Below, one piece after another: positions 21,792-32,026 of a DNA stretch of 64,000 nt. This DNA is from Rhynchopus euleeides. Its lineage: Eukaryota; Euglenozoa; Diplonemea; Diplonemida; Diplonemidae. Position 1 is the first letter of the stretch. Every line of letters begins with the position of its first letter. The notes beneath the pieces were generated by a model. The model worked only from the letters and a program-made list of their open reading frames with translations, ran no database searches and was not told the origin of the DNA. The translations under genes were made by a program, and so were the position numbers. Location: positions 1,612,001-1,676,000 of the forward strand of contig OY723273.1 of NCBI GenBank assembly GCA_963210315.1, in the 5' to 3' direction.

Positions 21792-21877
21792 GCTTCGCTC
21801 TGTGTCAGACTGTGTTAAAGTGTGTCACTTTGCAGTCATTTTTGTGAGGGCACTATTCTGCACTTCTGAGCGAAGGC
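21792..21877 (+). repeat. Short structured repeat family B, copy B1
   Basis: Opens GCTTCGCTCTGTGTCA and closes CTGCACTTCTGAGCGAAGG, so the ends are complementary (CTTCGCTC with GAGCGAAG). Copies at 39,549-39,635 and 51,187-51,269 share these ends and the spacing. Confidence 0.7.
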
Positions 21878-22888
21878 CATAGGTGTTATTTTATTCTGAC
21901 GAAAGAGGCAACACCAGGGCACACGTGCCATGGGTTGCCTTCATGGGTGTGGAGTGTAGGTGTAGTGTAGTTTCAGCAGAAAGCGTATTGCGGAGGAACT
22001 GTAAATTCTGTGCCCGTGAGGCGTGGCAAGGTGTGTGTGTGTGGGGAGGGGGGTGGGGCAGGCAGCCCAGCCCAGCCCTCCCTGGCCAACCTCACTCACT
22101 CTCTGCGAGAGTGACCGCCCCCACCCGACAGGATCCCGAACAACCCTTCCCCGAGGAGAAACTGTGCGTGTGATGTTGTGATGGAGGCAGTAAGGCGGAT
22201 AGCGTGTCTGGGTCTGGTGCAGCGATCTCTTCGCGGACTTCTGTTAGATCTGAGACATCCCGCTACATTGTATCCTAATTGCAGTGAAGATGTGCGCAGG
22301 AGGCCGCAGACTCTCGCGCTGTGTAACTTTGGGGACACAGCGCGCAGCCAGTTCGCTCTCCAGTTTGCCAGAAAGAACACGTGGTTGTGAGTATTTTCTT
22401 GTCAGAGAAATTCAGTGATTTATTTTGGATTGCGACTTCCAATAGGGGGGGGGGGTGGGTGTGTGTGGGAGGTGGCGCTGCGCTCGAGTGTGTGATAGTA
22501 TTTAGGAGTCGGTAGGGGGCGGGGGGCATGCCTTCGCTCTGTGTCAAGCTGTTCCAGTGTGGCACCCTCTGGGCGCTTGAGAGCGGAAAGTCCGTCTCGG
22601 AGACTCCAAAAAAAACTGTTTATTGTTGCTTGCGGCACCCCCTCTCCCCCCCAGGAATATCGAAGATCGTTTTGTTTGGTGTGCTGTCCGAACACCTCTT
22701 TGGACCGCAGGGAATCAGCTATTCCGCCGCGGCTTGAAGATTTGCGCCGTCTCACAGGGTGGAGGGCCCTCTGGCGACTGCCTGGCTTGTGGGGAAGAGC
22801 ACAGGGCCTGCGCAGGAACCTAGCTCAACGAGGCTGTCGAATCATCTCTTGAGAACTCCACCGAGGAATTTGTTTTTACTAAAGTTTA
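21878..22888. other. Intergenic, no supported gene
   Basis: No gene is supported. A partial B-like start (CCTTCGCTCTGTGTCAAGC) is seen at about 22,530. Poly-G and poly-C runs occur at 22,445 and 22,645. Confidence 0.45.
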
Positions 22889-23093
22889 GTTACGAGCGAC
22901 GAAGCGTAGCGAAGTCGCGAAGTAACGAAGGAACCGTACGACTGAAGCTTTGGATTAGCACCTTCATGCCACTTCACAGGGCCTCAACACAGCCTTGAGA
23001 CAGCAAGTGTGCGCTCAACAAAAAGTAGTCCGGAACTGTTCTCCCAGTTGCTGGACAGGGTGTCTATAATAAAGCGAAAGGGGTACGAGTTTG
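22889..23093 (+). repeat. Structured repeat family A, copy A4
   Basis: Well-preserved copy: TTACGAGCGACGAAGCG, a GAAGTCGCGAAGTAACGAAG block, CGTACGACTGAAGCTTTGG, CACCTTCATGCCACTTCACA, and the end AAAGCGAAAGGGGTACGAG. Confidence 0.8.
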
Positions 23094-23465
23094 GGTGCCA
23101 TTTTTTCTGCGATTGCCGACCCCCTATGATTATGTTGGCCCGTCGTCACCGATATTTTTTCGTGAGTGCTTGGCTTCCAATTCAGTCCCATTTTGTGTTG
23201 GTGTGTGTATCCCCCTATTGAACTTCTGAGATTGATGAGCGTGCGCTAATGTGTTTGGAAGTATTTTGGTTTGTTGCTCCAACAGGCTATTGCTCGGCAA
23301 TACGAAGCAGGAAGTGGGAGCGTGCGATGGAGTGTATTTGTATTGAAACAGAATCAACACCAGTAACGCCTTCCCACAGGGGCACAGCACACTGCCGGGC
23401 CTCGCTTTGGGGGTGTTCGCGCGATCAACATACCCTCGTCTGATTTGCAGCCACATAGTTTACTT

Positions 23466-23630
23466 GTTACAGTCGACGAAGTGAGGGGAAGTCGTGACGT
23501 AACGAAGGAAAACGTATGCCTGCATCTTCTGGACCAACCTTTTCATGCCACTTCGCAAGGCCTTCACGACCTTGAGACAGCAAGTGTGCGCTCAATGAAA
23601 TATGTGCGGAGCTCCAGGAACCCGACGGGT
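23466..23630 (+). repeat. Structured repeat family A, copy A5 (3' truncated)
   Basis: Shares GTAACGAAGGAAAACGTATG, CATGCCACTTCGCAAGGCC and GACAGCAAGTGTGCGCTCAA with A4 and loses similarity after about 23,630. It lies 375 bp from A4 in the same orientation. Confidence 0.7.
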
Positions 23631-25158
23631 TTTTTTGATTTTTCTCACAACACAGGAACCTGCATCCGTGCTCTCTCATTTCGTCTTTTCTTCGCTGGTC
23701 GTTATCCTTCGTCAATTGGGTCAATCCTTCGTCAGTTTTCAGCCAATTCAACTGGAAATGCACCAAAAATGCACTGACGATTACCCCGTAGCGAAGACCC
23801 TCCTGAGCCTAGTTTGTGCGCCAACGCCCTGACGCCTCCAGACAAGACAGAAAAGGCTGCCACCTGCCGCTGCTAAATTTGCTACGGTGCGACGCTCTCC
23901 CTATGAGACATATCATGATTGTATCCTCCCTTCTCCTGGCCTGTCACCCCCCCCCCCCCTCATCGTAACAACCCTTGTCCCTCTAGGCTGTGTTTGAGGC
24001 AGTCGCCCTTCCCCCCTCCCACCCTCCCTACATGTCCATGCCATGGGTGCGAACTATGTCTGGTTGTTTCCGCCAAAACTGCAGGAACCCTTGCTGATAT
24101 CCGGGCGGGCTCCGCATTTATTCCGACTATTTGGCTCATCAGATATTTTCATCATCCCCCACTCCCCTCTCTCTCTCTCTCTCTCCAAATTACTTTACAG
24201 CGTACCGCTGGCGTGCTGCTCCACTGAAGCTCCAGCCAGAGCAGATGGCACGTGCTCTCTCCCCCCCCCCTCTCTCTCTCGTATGCGTAAAGTGTGAATA
24301 TCCCCGTAACGAGAATCCCTCTCCCATCTCTCTCTCTCTCTCTCTCTTTGTTAGTCGACTAGTTGAAGCACCTTTGGTGCGTCTTGGGGGGTCACTAGGA
24401 GGCTAGATATGAGGAAGTATCGCGGGTGAGGAGACTGACTTTGGGTGGGCAGGCTGCCCTCTCTTACCATTTTTGTGTGGTTTACCACTTGCGAGCAGTG
24501 CTGCCACGCAAGGTTGGAAGGGAACCTCTGTAGTACACTCACCACCATGCAGCAGTCCGGCTTCGGTGGCGGTTTCCTCACGGGTCCCCCGTACGTATCG
24601 ACAGTTCTACTGCAGACAACTTCCCTCCTCACCCCATCCATTGTTGCCCTCTGATTCATACCGCCTCCTAAAGTGACCCCCCTACTTTCCACCGTGCGGC
24701 CAGAAGAATCCGAACCAGCAGCCTCTCTCGCCGGGGGGCAGCGATGAGCACGGTCCATAAAAATAAAACGTTCCACCATCGTACTATTCAAGTGTGTACA
24801 TCCCCGTAGCGAGTATTCCTGCACCTCATCTCCCCACCCACCCCCCCCCCCCACCCCGCTCTCGCTCGGCTTTCTCTATCTATCCCTGTCTCTCTCTCCC
24901 TCTCCCCCTCAAGCATCAAACTTCATAACGCACGCAGCGTTGTTTGCTTATCATAAACCTACCACACGGTGGCACCCCCCACCGCACCCCCACCCCCCCC
25001 CCCCCCCCCCCACCCCTCTCGGCTGATTATCTGCCTTTACTACTCTGCATCTCGCAACACCCCCCCCGCCCCGTGAAAAAACAACCCCAGCGCCTGGCCC
25101 GCACTTCCAGCGAACAGTGTGGCCCCCTCTCTGCATACCATTACAAATCGAAAAAAAA
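23631..25158. other. Intergenic with CT repeats and repeat C; no supported gene
   Basis: CT microsatellites (about 24,165-24,190 and 24,330-24,352) flank a repeat with GCGTACCGCTGGCGTGCTGC (about 24,197-24,240) that recurs at 32,360-32,405. AATATCCCCGTAACGAGAAT and similar blocks at 24,297 and 24,790 are further repeats. Poly-C tracts at 24,840 and 24,985-25,010. Confidence 0.5.
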
Positions 25159-25181
25159 TATCAGTCCTATTCGTGGTCATT

Positions 25182-26100
25182 TACCCCCCCCCCCCCTTTG
25201 GGTCGCCTGACCGGAAATTTTGGGAAAAGGGGGGTAATATAAGGGGGGGGGTAAATTACCATGTTCTGGGGTGGCCGGTTTTTTTGGTAGGCCACAGGGG
25301 GGTGAGAGGGCGCCCAGGGCCTGTGGGTGACCTACCCTGACCTCACCCAGGCCCTCGGGCACTTCGTTCGGTATGATTGGTCCTGTCACATGCGTGCGGT
25401 GGGGTGTGTGGTGCCTACCTCACGGCCAATTACCCTCCCCTGGCGGCAAAGGGGGGGTAAATTACCCCCCTTCTGACTGGGTAGTGGGGGGGGTAACTGG
25501 GGGGTAATTTACCCCCCCTTCCAGGCAAAGGGGGGTATATGTGCCACCCCTTTGCCCAGGGAGGGGGTAAATTACCCCCCTGGCCCTCCCCAGTCAAGGG
25601 GGGGTAAATTGCCCCCTCCCTTACTGGGGGGTAATTTACCCCCTTCTCTGGTGGTGGGTAGGGGGGTAAATTACCCCCCTCCCCAGTACAAGGGGGTAAA
25701 TTTACCCCCCCCTACGGGTAAAGGGATGGCAACTACCCCTTTGGCCTGGGAGGGGGGTAAATTACCCCCCAGTAAGAGCGGGAAGAAATTACCCCCCCTT
25801 TGCTGGGGAGGGCCAGGGGGGTAATTTACCCCCTTAGCCTGGTGGGGGGTAAATTTACCCCCTCTGACCAGGTAGGGGGGGTAAATTACCCCCCTACCAG
25901 GCAAAGGGGGTGGTAAATTACCCCCCCACCACCCAGTGGAGGGGGTAAATTTACCCCCCGACCAGCCAAAAAATGGGTATTTTCCCCCCACCCCCCCAGC
26001 CAAAGGGGGGGGGGTAAATTACCAAGTTTCTGGGGCCTGAACCCAAAATTTCCGAAAAAGGGGGTAATATAAGGGGGGGGGGTAAATTTTGGGGGGGTGG
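25182..26100. repeat. Tandem palindromic GGGGTAAATTACCCC array
   Basis: About twenty GGGGGTAAATTACCCCCC palindromes, spaced 30-50 bp, fill this stretch. Both borders carry a copy of a GGTAATATAAGGGGGGGG block (about 25,231 and 26,064) in direct orientation. It interrupts the left inverted repeat of the surrounding unit. Confidence 0.85.
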
Positions 26101-26120
26101 GGTAATCAGGCTGGGGGAAA

Positions 26121-26552
26121 AAACAACAAATCACAACGAATCACACCCGATCACAACAAATCACAACGCCAAATGTTGTGATTTGTTGCGATTTGTTGCG
26201 ATTTGTTGTGGCCAGTTGTGATTTGTTGCGACCAGTTGTGACGACTTGTGACCCTTTTGTGATGAGTTGTGATGAGTTGTGATGAGGTGTGATCTGTTGT
26301 GATCTGTTGTGATCGCGATCCAAAATTTCAAAAATTTAAAATTTTGGATCGCGATCACAACAGATCACAACAGATCACACCTCATCACAACTCATCACAA
26401 AAGGGTCACAAGTCGTCACAACTGGTCACAACAAATCACACCACGTCACACCTAGTCACAACAAATCACAACTGGCCGCAACAAATCGCAAAAAATCACA
26501 ACAAATCACAACATTTGCCTTGTGATTTGTTGTGATCTGTTGTGATCGGGTG
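26121..26552. repeat. Large hairpin made of 10-bp TCACAA repeats
   Basis: Arms at about 26,171-26,328 and 26,338-26,516 are reverse complements, centred on AAATTTCAAAAATTTAAAAT near 26,333. Within the arms TCACAA-type units recur about every 10 bp, close to the DNA helical repeat, and the right arm has about 20-30 extra bases, that is whole units. Further TCACAAC repeats extend on both sides. Confidence 0.85.
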
Positions 26553-26554
26553 TT

Positions 26555-26640
26555 GTCCTGGGCAAGACGTTAAACTACCTGGGAGGGCTTCCCCAGACCA
26601 TGACGGGTGCTTGCACCAGGAGTTTGAAACAGCCACTCAT
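26555..26640 (+). repeat. Dispersed repeat D, copy 1
   Basis: GTCCTGGGCAAGACGTTAAA...CCATGACGGGTGC...TGCACCAGGAGT. A close copy is at 62,763-62,850 and a weaker one at about 62,146-62,175. Here it lies upstream of the RT frame and may be part of a retroelement leader. Confidence 0.7.
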
Positions 26641-27041
26641 GCCTTGCGATGCTCAAGTGCCTGCTGGACCCCTATGTCCTTCAGGCCCCAAAGCAGGCAA
26701 CGATATGGGAGCAACCTAACAGGGGAGGTGAAGAGGGCACGGGTCTTAGCCTGATGACACACTGCAACCTCAAGGTGACTGGCGACACCTCTCCCACAGT
26801 CTGCGGCGACTCTGCCGTGGCGACAAGGCTTCCTGTCATGGGAGATCGCTGCGTGGATCAACGTGGCACCACCCGTGTGCTCGGCAGGTTGTTTCGGCAC
26901 CTGTTTTCTCCGTGTCATGCTTTTCGTGAGCGTGTCAGGGATGTTGGCACACGCTGGGGAGGGTTCACATGATGACATAACATATATCAGAAGCACACAC
27001 CCACGTGGCGCTGTCCTTGGCAGGACTTTGAAAGTGCCGCC

Positions 27042-30000
27042 TTGATATCCTTGTTGGATAGAACCCTCATATCACACCCTCAATCAGCTGACGATCGGGT
27101 GTGTCTGCAGCGGCTGCCCCTCCCTCTCATGGACGGGTTTGCTGCCTTCTTCAACCTGGTGGAACGGACGGGGAAATGGCCGAAGGGGCTGCTCACGGCC
27201 CTGGTGTCGCTGATCCCGAAGAGCGAAGACCTCTCGCCTACGAACCTCCGGCCTATCACGGTCACCAGTGCGGTCTACCGCCTGTGGGCGTGCCGCCGTC
27301 TCATCGACATAATGAAGTGGCAGGAGACGTGGGCCCTGGACACGCAGCACGGCTTCCGCCAGGGGCATAGGTGCGAGGATGTCCTTAACGAACTGACGAC
27401 TCTGATTGAGGAGACCCTCCTGGATGATTCCAAACAGCTGTACCTGCTGGCCCTGGACTTCCAGAAGTGCTTCGACCGGGTACCCCAGAAGCTCGTCTTG
27501 GAGCTGGCGGAGGCCATGGGGCTGCACCAGCGCATCCTGCGCCCCCTCAAAACGATGTACAGTGGGCTGAAGAGACGCTTCAAGCTGCCCTTAGGTGTTG
27601 GCGGGCGCTTCGAGGTGACCAACGGGATCCTGCAGGGCTGCCCTATATCGGTCATCCTGATCAACGCCCTCCTCTCGGTCATGTTTAAGGCCGTCGACGT
27701 GCGCGTGCCATCAGTGTCTTCGCAGTCCTTCGCCGACGATGGGACGCTTGTATCTCAGGAGGATGAGGCGTCGGTGCAGCAGGCTGTCGATGTCGTGGTA
27801 GGCTTCTGCAACATCACCGGCATGGCCCTCAACGTCAAGAAGACGGTGGCGATGGGGATCCCGAGGGGCTCGTCGGGTTTCAGGAGGCGACACCCATACG
27901 TGGGACAGGTGCGTGTTCAGGACAACATCCTCCCGACTGAGACAGCGTCGAAGATCCTCGGTGCAAAGGCCTGCGTCTCTGACAAGGTGCAGGTGCGCCG
28001 CAACGACGCGCGACTCGAGAGCCACAAACCCCTGCTCATGCGACTTCCGACCTCTCCGCTGAGCACACGACAACGGGCGGAAATTGTGGCGTCGAATGTC
28101 GTGTCGAGCACGGTGTCGGGCGGAGCGTTTGCCCCTCTGTCGAAGACGGCGACGCAGCGTCTTCGAAGCCGTTTAACGACAGGCATCCTCGGCGTCAAGC
28201 ACCCCTCCCGCAGTGTAGGCGCGATGCTCACCATCCTGCACAAAGCCCACCGTGTAGATCCGGCGATAGCCAACTCTTACCGGATCCTGTGCAATCTCTT
28301 CGACACGTGTGTGCGCATCCCACACATGGTGGACAGGATGAACCGAATCGCTGTGCTGTACGAGGATCACCCGACCCTCTCCTCTGCTGACGCCCTCGGC
28401 CCTGTGGGCATCGCGATCTCGGTCGCCCTCCCTGCTGCTGGACTAGAGTGGGGCGACGACATCCGTGACTGTGCCATCGGGGATATGTGTCTCGCCGGTG
28501 AACCACGGTCCTCCCGGAACCATGCGCTGCGCGACAATCTGCGGCGGCAGGGCTGGAAGGCGCTGGCGAAGCACCGTCCTTCCTTCTCGGGGATCGAAAA
28601 CGGTGTGGACTACGACAGGACGAACGCGCTCCGCCTGGAGACGAAGGACGGGAACCTCTCGCGGGCGCTGACGGTGGTGCTTACTGGTGGTGTCTTCTTC
28701 GCGACACGATGGGGGCGCAACGGCGCCTACGTCTCTGGCAGGCGTGCGACGACAGACGAGACGTCGGACTCCTCATCCCATGCCCCATCTCCCTCACCGG
28801 CTGCTGACGCGGCTATGGAAGGGGACGAAGAGGATGAAGAAGCTGAGGAAGAGGAGGAGTGCGAGTACGAAGAGGAGGAGGACGAGGAGCAGGGAGACGC
28901 CGATCTGCTCGGTTCTCAGGATTCCTTCGACTGGGATATCGTGTCCGATCCGGCGGCTGAAGAGGCAGACGTACGGGACCCCAAGCTGTGTGTACACTGC
29001 GATGGTGCGGACAGTGACACGCCCGATCACCTTTGGTGGGCATGCAGTGCGTTTGACTCCGTCAGGTCTCAACCTCAGTACGAACCCCTGCTGCAGCTGG
29101 ACCGCTCAGGGTGGCCCCCGTGCCTTGCGAGATACGGCGTGGTGCCAGAGGGATTCCAGGTAGACGAGACCTTGCTGCACACGCTGATGGGGCGCATCGT
29201 GCTGAAGCGGTGGGAGCTCGAGGCGAAGATGCGGCGCGCTGGACCCCTCGTGCACCCCTGGACGGCTGCTCTCTCCTGGCCGGCAGAGGCTTTTGACTTC
29301 GACGTATCCAGTATCCCAGAGAAGCCAGCAGCGCGGCTGTGGCCGTATAGCGCTGCGTCTCTCAGGGCGATACTTGCGTGGCTCGCAGCGCTCCAATGGA
29401 CGAAGCAAGGCACGGTGTCGAACATCGAGCTCGCCCTTGACTTCGAAATCTTCACAGGGAAGGCGTTACAGCCCTCGGAGCGCTCGGCACGAACCTCCAA
29501 CCCCGCGATGGCCGAGCGTGGCAACCTCCTCTGGACGATGATGGGCTGCCTGAAGAGGCTATGCGACCAGCTAAGCCTTCCTACCCCGTGGCCTGCGCGA
29601 CGCGAGGACCGGGTCGGCTCCCTCTGCTCGGTAGGCGCTGGAGAGGTCTGGGGCGGGATGACACCCCGGCCCGTGTTCGCAGGTGGCGCAGAGACGATTG
29701 CGGCGTTAGAGGCGAGTGCAGAACAGGCATGTGCGGCCGCAGGCGTCGATGCAGACGGCAATATCGTGAGGTGGGGAACAAACGTGTTCCCAGACTACAC
29801 TGGGATCCCCCGGACCACGCGAGCCTCACAATGGGATGGGCCACGCCCGCCCCCGCCGCGCAGCGCTATACCCGTACCAGTGCCGCGGTCGCTCGCGAGC
29901 ACGTCTCTGGGCCCCCGGAAAGTGTGCAACGCGCATTCGAAACCGAAATGCGACGAGTGCGATAATGCCAAGCGGAATTACGCACTGACGATAGCTGCGT

Positions 30001-31847
30001 GTTGCCGCGTCCACCACCACCACGCGGACGGCCTGAAGGTGATGTGTTGTGAGACACACCACATGACGCGATGCGGCACCTGCGCCAATGTGAAGACATG
30101 CTGCGCGGCCGGCCACCATGGGCGCGCCCCCAGGGTCGACCAAGTTGCGAGCACGGATGACGACAGCAGCAGCTGCGAAGACGACTCTGACAGCGAGGGA
30201 GAGGAGGGCAGCTCTGGTGCCACTGAGCATGATGGAGACGACGCTGCAGATGCGGGCTCCACCAGCGAGGAAGTCCCTCCCTCGTCTGAGATGGATAGCG
30301 ACACGACGGCTGCGGCTGCGGTGAAACGCACCGCCATCGTTCTGGACGCCTCTGACGAGGACTCGATGGGGCAGGATGCCGTGAAACGCACCGCCATTTG
30401 TTTAGATCACTCTGACGAGGGCCCGTCCCTCTGGGGGGCTGGGATAGTGTGTGTGCGACAGCCAGAGTGGGACATGTGTGCGTCTCTTCTTCTTCTTTGG
30501 CCGGGCGTGATTGAGCATTTGGCTCTTTGCTGCCCCGACGATCAGCCCAGTGAGGGCGAGTTGGGTTCTTCTGCGGAGTCATCTGCGTTGACCCCACGCG
30601 AATTCCCTGGTTTTCTTTTCTCGCCTTCCCCTCGAATGAATACCCCTGCTTCCCCTACCCCGCGTAAGATGGGTGCAGAGCACGTTACGCTTGATGCGGA
30701 TGAATCGTCGGGCTCCCAGCCTGATGATGCTCGTCTCGCTCCACCAGCAGATACAGCACCGCCTCCGGCGCCCTCTCCGGCTCCGGAGCTCGTGCTGCAC
30801 ACAGACCTGCTGGACGGGCTACAGACCCCGCAGTCGGGCTCGCCGCCCCTCCCAGAGAGCGCCACGCAACGGAGATCTCCGAGCCCTTGCGTGGGGCGCC
30901 GCCTTCCTTTCTCTCCCTCTCTCCCCTCTGAGTCCTCGGTGCCCCGCGCGCAGAAGCGGGTAGCACCCATACAGGAGACAGGCGAATCTGCCCTGGGGCA
31001 ACGCTCCTTTAACAACAGAAGAGTAGAACCTCAACCCCCCGTGTCCCCTGGTTCACCGATTTCAGCGTCAAGCCTTCGGCCTGACGAGGATAGTATCATG
31101 CCCCCATCAGAACTTGCTTCCCCCCTTCCTCTCTCGCCTGCACCTTCCCTTGTTGTGGATGACTCGCCGGGCTTTCAGCCCGTCGACACTCGGCTTAGTC
31201 CCCCATCAGACACTGTGTCACCCCCACCACCCTCTCCATGTCAGGAGCCCCTAGTGCCTTTAGACACTGCAACCCCCTCTCTTCCCGACTGGCAGGCAGA
31301 AACGCCGTCTCACCAGGGGGGCGACACGCTCTCCCACGAGTGCACGTCGCCGAGCCCTTACGTGGGGCGTCGACTTCCTTTCTCCCCTTCCTCCCCTTCT
31401 GAGTCCTCGGTTCCCCGCGCGCAGAAACGTGTAGCGCACATGCGGGAGGCAGACGAATCTGCCCTGGAGCGATGCTCGTTTCATAACAACAGAGCAGGTT
31501 TTCCTTCCTCCCGCACGATCATCAGCACAGCTAGATCGGGCGTGCCTTCCCCTTTCCCACGGGCCTCACAGGCCTTGCGCTTCTTGGAGCGCAAGGCACG
31601 TGCTGTCCGTCCTTCTCGTTCTCGTTTCCTCCAGAAGCAGGTGTTGCGTGCGGTTCCGAAGCGCACCCGCTGCATCCCCTCTCCCACCATCTTTCGTTCG
31701 GCGGCTATTCCGCGCTCTTTTCAACGCGTCGTCGCGAAGATTGCGCCTCAGTATCAGCAGGCGCAATCTCCGGCTTCCAGTGTGTGTGTGTCCCCCCTCC
31801 TTTACAGCGCAACGAGGAGGAGAGCGAAACCGTGTGGTGTCACGTAG
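27042..31847 (+). CDS. LINE-type polyprotein: reverse transcriptase with zinc knuckles and repeat tail
   Basis: A 1,601-codon frame opening at a TTG; the first ATG follows at about 27,129. The RT domain shows LIPK...NLRPITV (about residue 55), ALDFQKCFDRVP (138), GILQGCPIS (195) and catalytic SFADDG (229). The usual K-A-P-G-P-D start of RT is missing, so the 5' end is truncated, shifted or spliced. Residues 590-625 are Glu-rich. CVHC...H-x4-C (about 650) is a zinc knuckle of the kind found after RT in LINEs. A Cys/His-rich block (about 965-1,025) follows. The tail has a VKRTAI pair (about 1,094 and 1,115) and a duplicated module of 100-plus residues ending VGRRLPFSP...PRAQKRVA (about 1,285 and 1,445). 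No apurinic endonuclease or RNase H is recognised. RT identity is certain; the tail's role is unknown. Confidence 0.88.
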   Translation: MISLLDRTLISHPQSADDRVCLQRLPLPLMDGFAAFFNLVERTGKWPKGLLTALVSLIPKSEDLSPTNLRPITVTSAVYRLWACRRLIDIMKWQETWALDTQHGFRQGHRCEDVLNELTTLIEETLLDDSKQLYLLALDFQKCFDRVPQKLVLELAEAMGLHQRILRPLKTMYSGLKRRFKLPLGVGGRFEVTNGILQGCPISVILINALLSVMFKAVDVRVPSVSSQSFADDGTLVSQEDEASVQQAVDVVVGFCNITGMALNVKKTVAMGIPRGSSGFRRRHPYVGQVRVQDNILPTETASKILGAKACVSDKVQVRRNDARLESHKPLLMRLPTSPLSTRQRAEIVASNVVSSTVSGGAFAPLSKTATQRLRSRLTTGILGVKHPSRSVGAMLTILHKAHRVDPAIANSYRILCNLFDTCVRIPHMVDRMNRIAVLYEDHPTLSSADALGPVGIAISVALPAAGLEWGDDIRDCAIGDMCLAGEPRSSRNHALRDNLRRQGWKALAKHRPSFSGIENGVDYDRTNALRLETKDGNLSRALTVVLTGGVFFATRWGRNGAYVSGRRATTDETSDSSSHAPSPSPAADAAMEGDEEDEEAEEEEECEYEEEEDEEQGDADLLGSQDSFDWDIVSDPAAEEADVRDPKLCVHCDGADSDTPDHLWWACSAFDSVRSQPQYEPLLQLDRSGWPPCLARYGVVPEGFQVDETLLHTLMGRIVLKRWELEAKMRRAGPLVHPWTAALSWPAEAFDFDVSSIPEKPAARLWPYSAASLRAILAWLAALQWTKQGTVSNIELALDFEIFTGKALQPSERSARTSNPAMAERGNLLWTMMGCLKRLCDQLSLPTPWPARREDRVGSLCSVGAGEVWGGMTPRPVFAGGAETIAALEASAEQACAAAGVDADGNIVRWGTNVFPDYTGIPRTTRASQWDGPRPPPPRSAIPVPVPRSLASTSLGPRKVCNAHSKPKCDECDNAKRNYALTIAACCRVHHHHADGLKVMCCETHHMTRCGTCANVKTCCAAGHHGRAPRVDQVASTDDDSSSCEDDSDSEGEEGSSGATEHDGDDAADAGSTSEEVPPSSEMDSDTTAAAAVKRTAIVLDASDEDSMGQDAVKRTAICLDHSDEGPSLWGAGIVCVRQPEWDMCASLLLLWPGVIEHLALCCPDDQPSEGELGSSAESSALTPREFPGFLFSPSPRMNTPASPTPRKMGAEHVTLDADESSGSQPDDARLAPPADTAPPPAPSPAPELVLHTDLLDGLQTPQSGSPPLPESATQRRSPSPCVGRRLPFSPSLPSESSVPRAQKRVAPIQETGESALGQRSFNNRRVEPQPPVSPGSPISASSLRPDEDSIMPPSELASPLPLSPAPSLVVDDSPGFQPVDTRLSPPSDTVSPPPPSPCQEPLVPLDTATPSLPDWQAETPSHQGGDTLSHECTSPSPYVGRRLPFSPSSPSESSVPRAQKRVAHMREADESALERCSFHNNRAGFPSSRTIISTARSGVPSPFPRASQALRFLERKARAVRPSRSRFLQKQVLRAVPKRTRCIPSPTIFRSAAIPRSFQRVVAKIAPQYQQAQSPASSVCVSPLLYSATRRRAKPCGVT

Positions 31848-31935
31848 AGCAAGAGTAGGATAGCGGGCCCGGTTCCTCACGGTATGGTCCTTCGGGGCCA
31901 GGCTGCGATGCCAGCACGCTAACCCAAATTGCAAT

Positions 31936-32026
31936 ACGATCGGGTGTGATTTGTTGTGATTTGTTGTTTTTTTCCCCAGCCTGATTACCCCAGGGGGGGG
32001 GTAAATTACCACGAATAGGACTGATT
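31936..32026 (-). repeat. Right inverted repeat of the RT-bearing unit
   Basis: About 90 bp: TCGGGTGTGATTTGTTGTG, a T run, CCCCAGCCTGATTACCCC, a G run, then GTAAATTACCACGAATAGGA. It is the reverse complement of the two separated blocks at 25,161-25,194 and 26,097-26,151. Confidence 0.75.

Larger units (their letters stand above)
25160..32026. mobile_element. 6.9-kb unit bounded by inverted repeats and carrying an RT polyprotein
   Basis: The left edge (from 25,161) reads TCAGTCCTATTCGTGGT followed by ATTTACCCCC. The right edge is its reverse complement, ending at about 32,024. The match resumes further in: 26,097-26,151 on the left (GGTAATCAGGCTGGGG, then AACAAATCACAAC, then CACACCCGATC) is inverted at 31,936-31,990. 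The left repeat is therefore the right one plus about 900 bp of inserted GGGGTAAATTACCCC tandem repeat. Between the ends lie a 350-bp hairpin, a copy of repeat D and the RT frame. LINEs normally lack terminal inverted repeats, so this is either a LINE inside a DNA transposon or an unusual composite. No clear target duplication was found. Confidence 0.6.
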
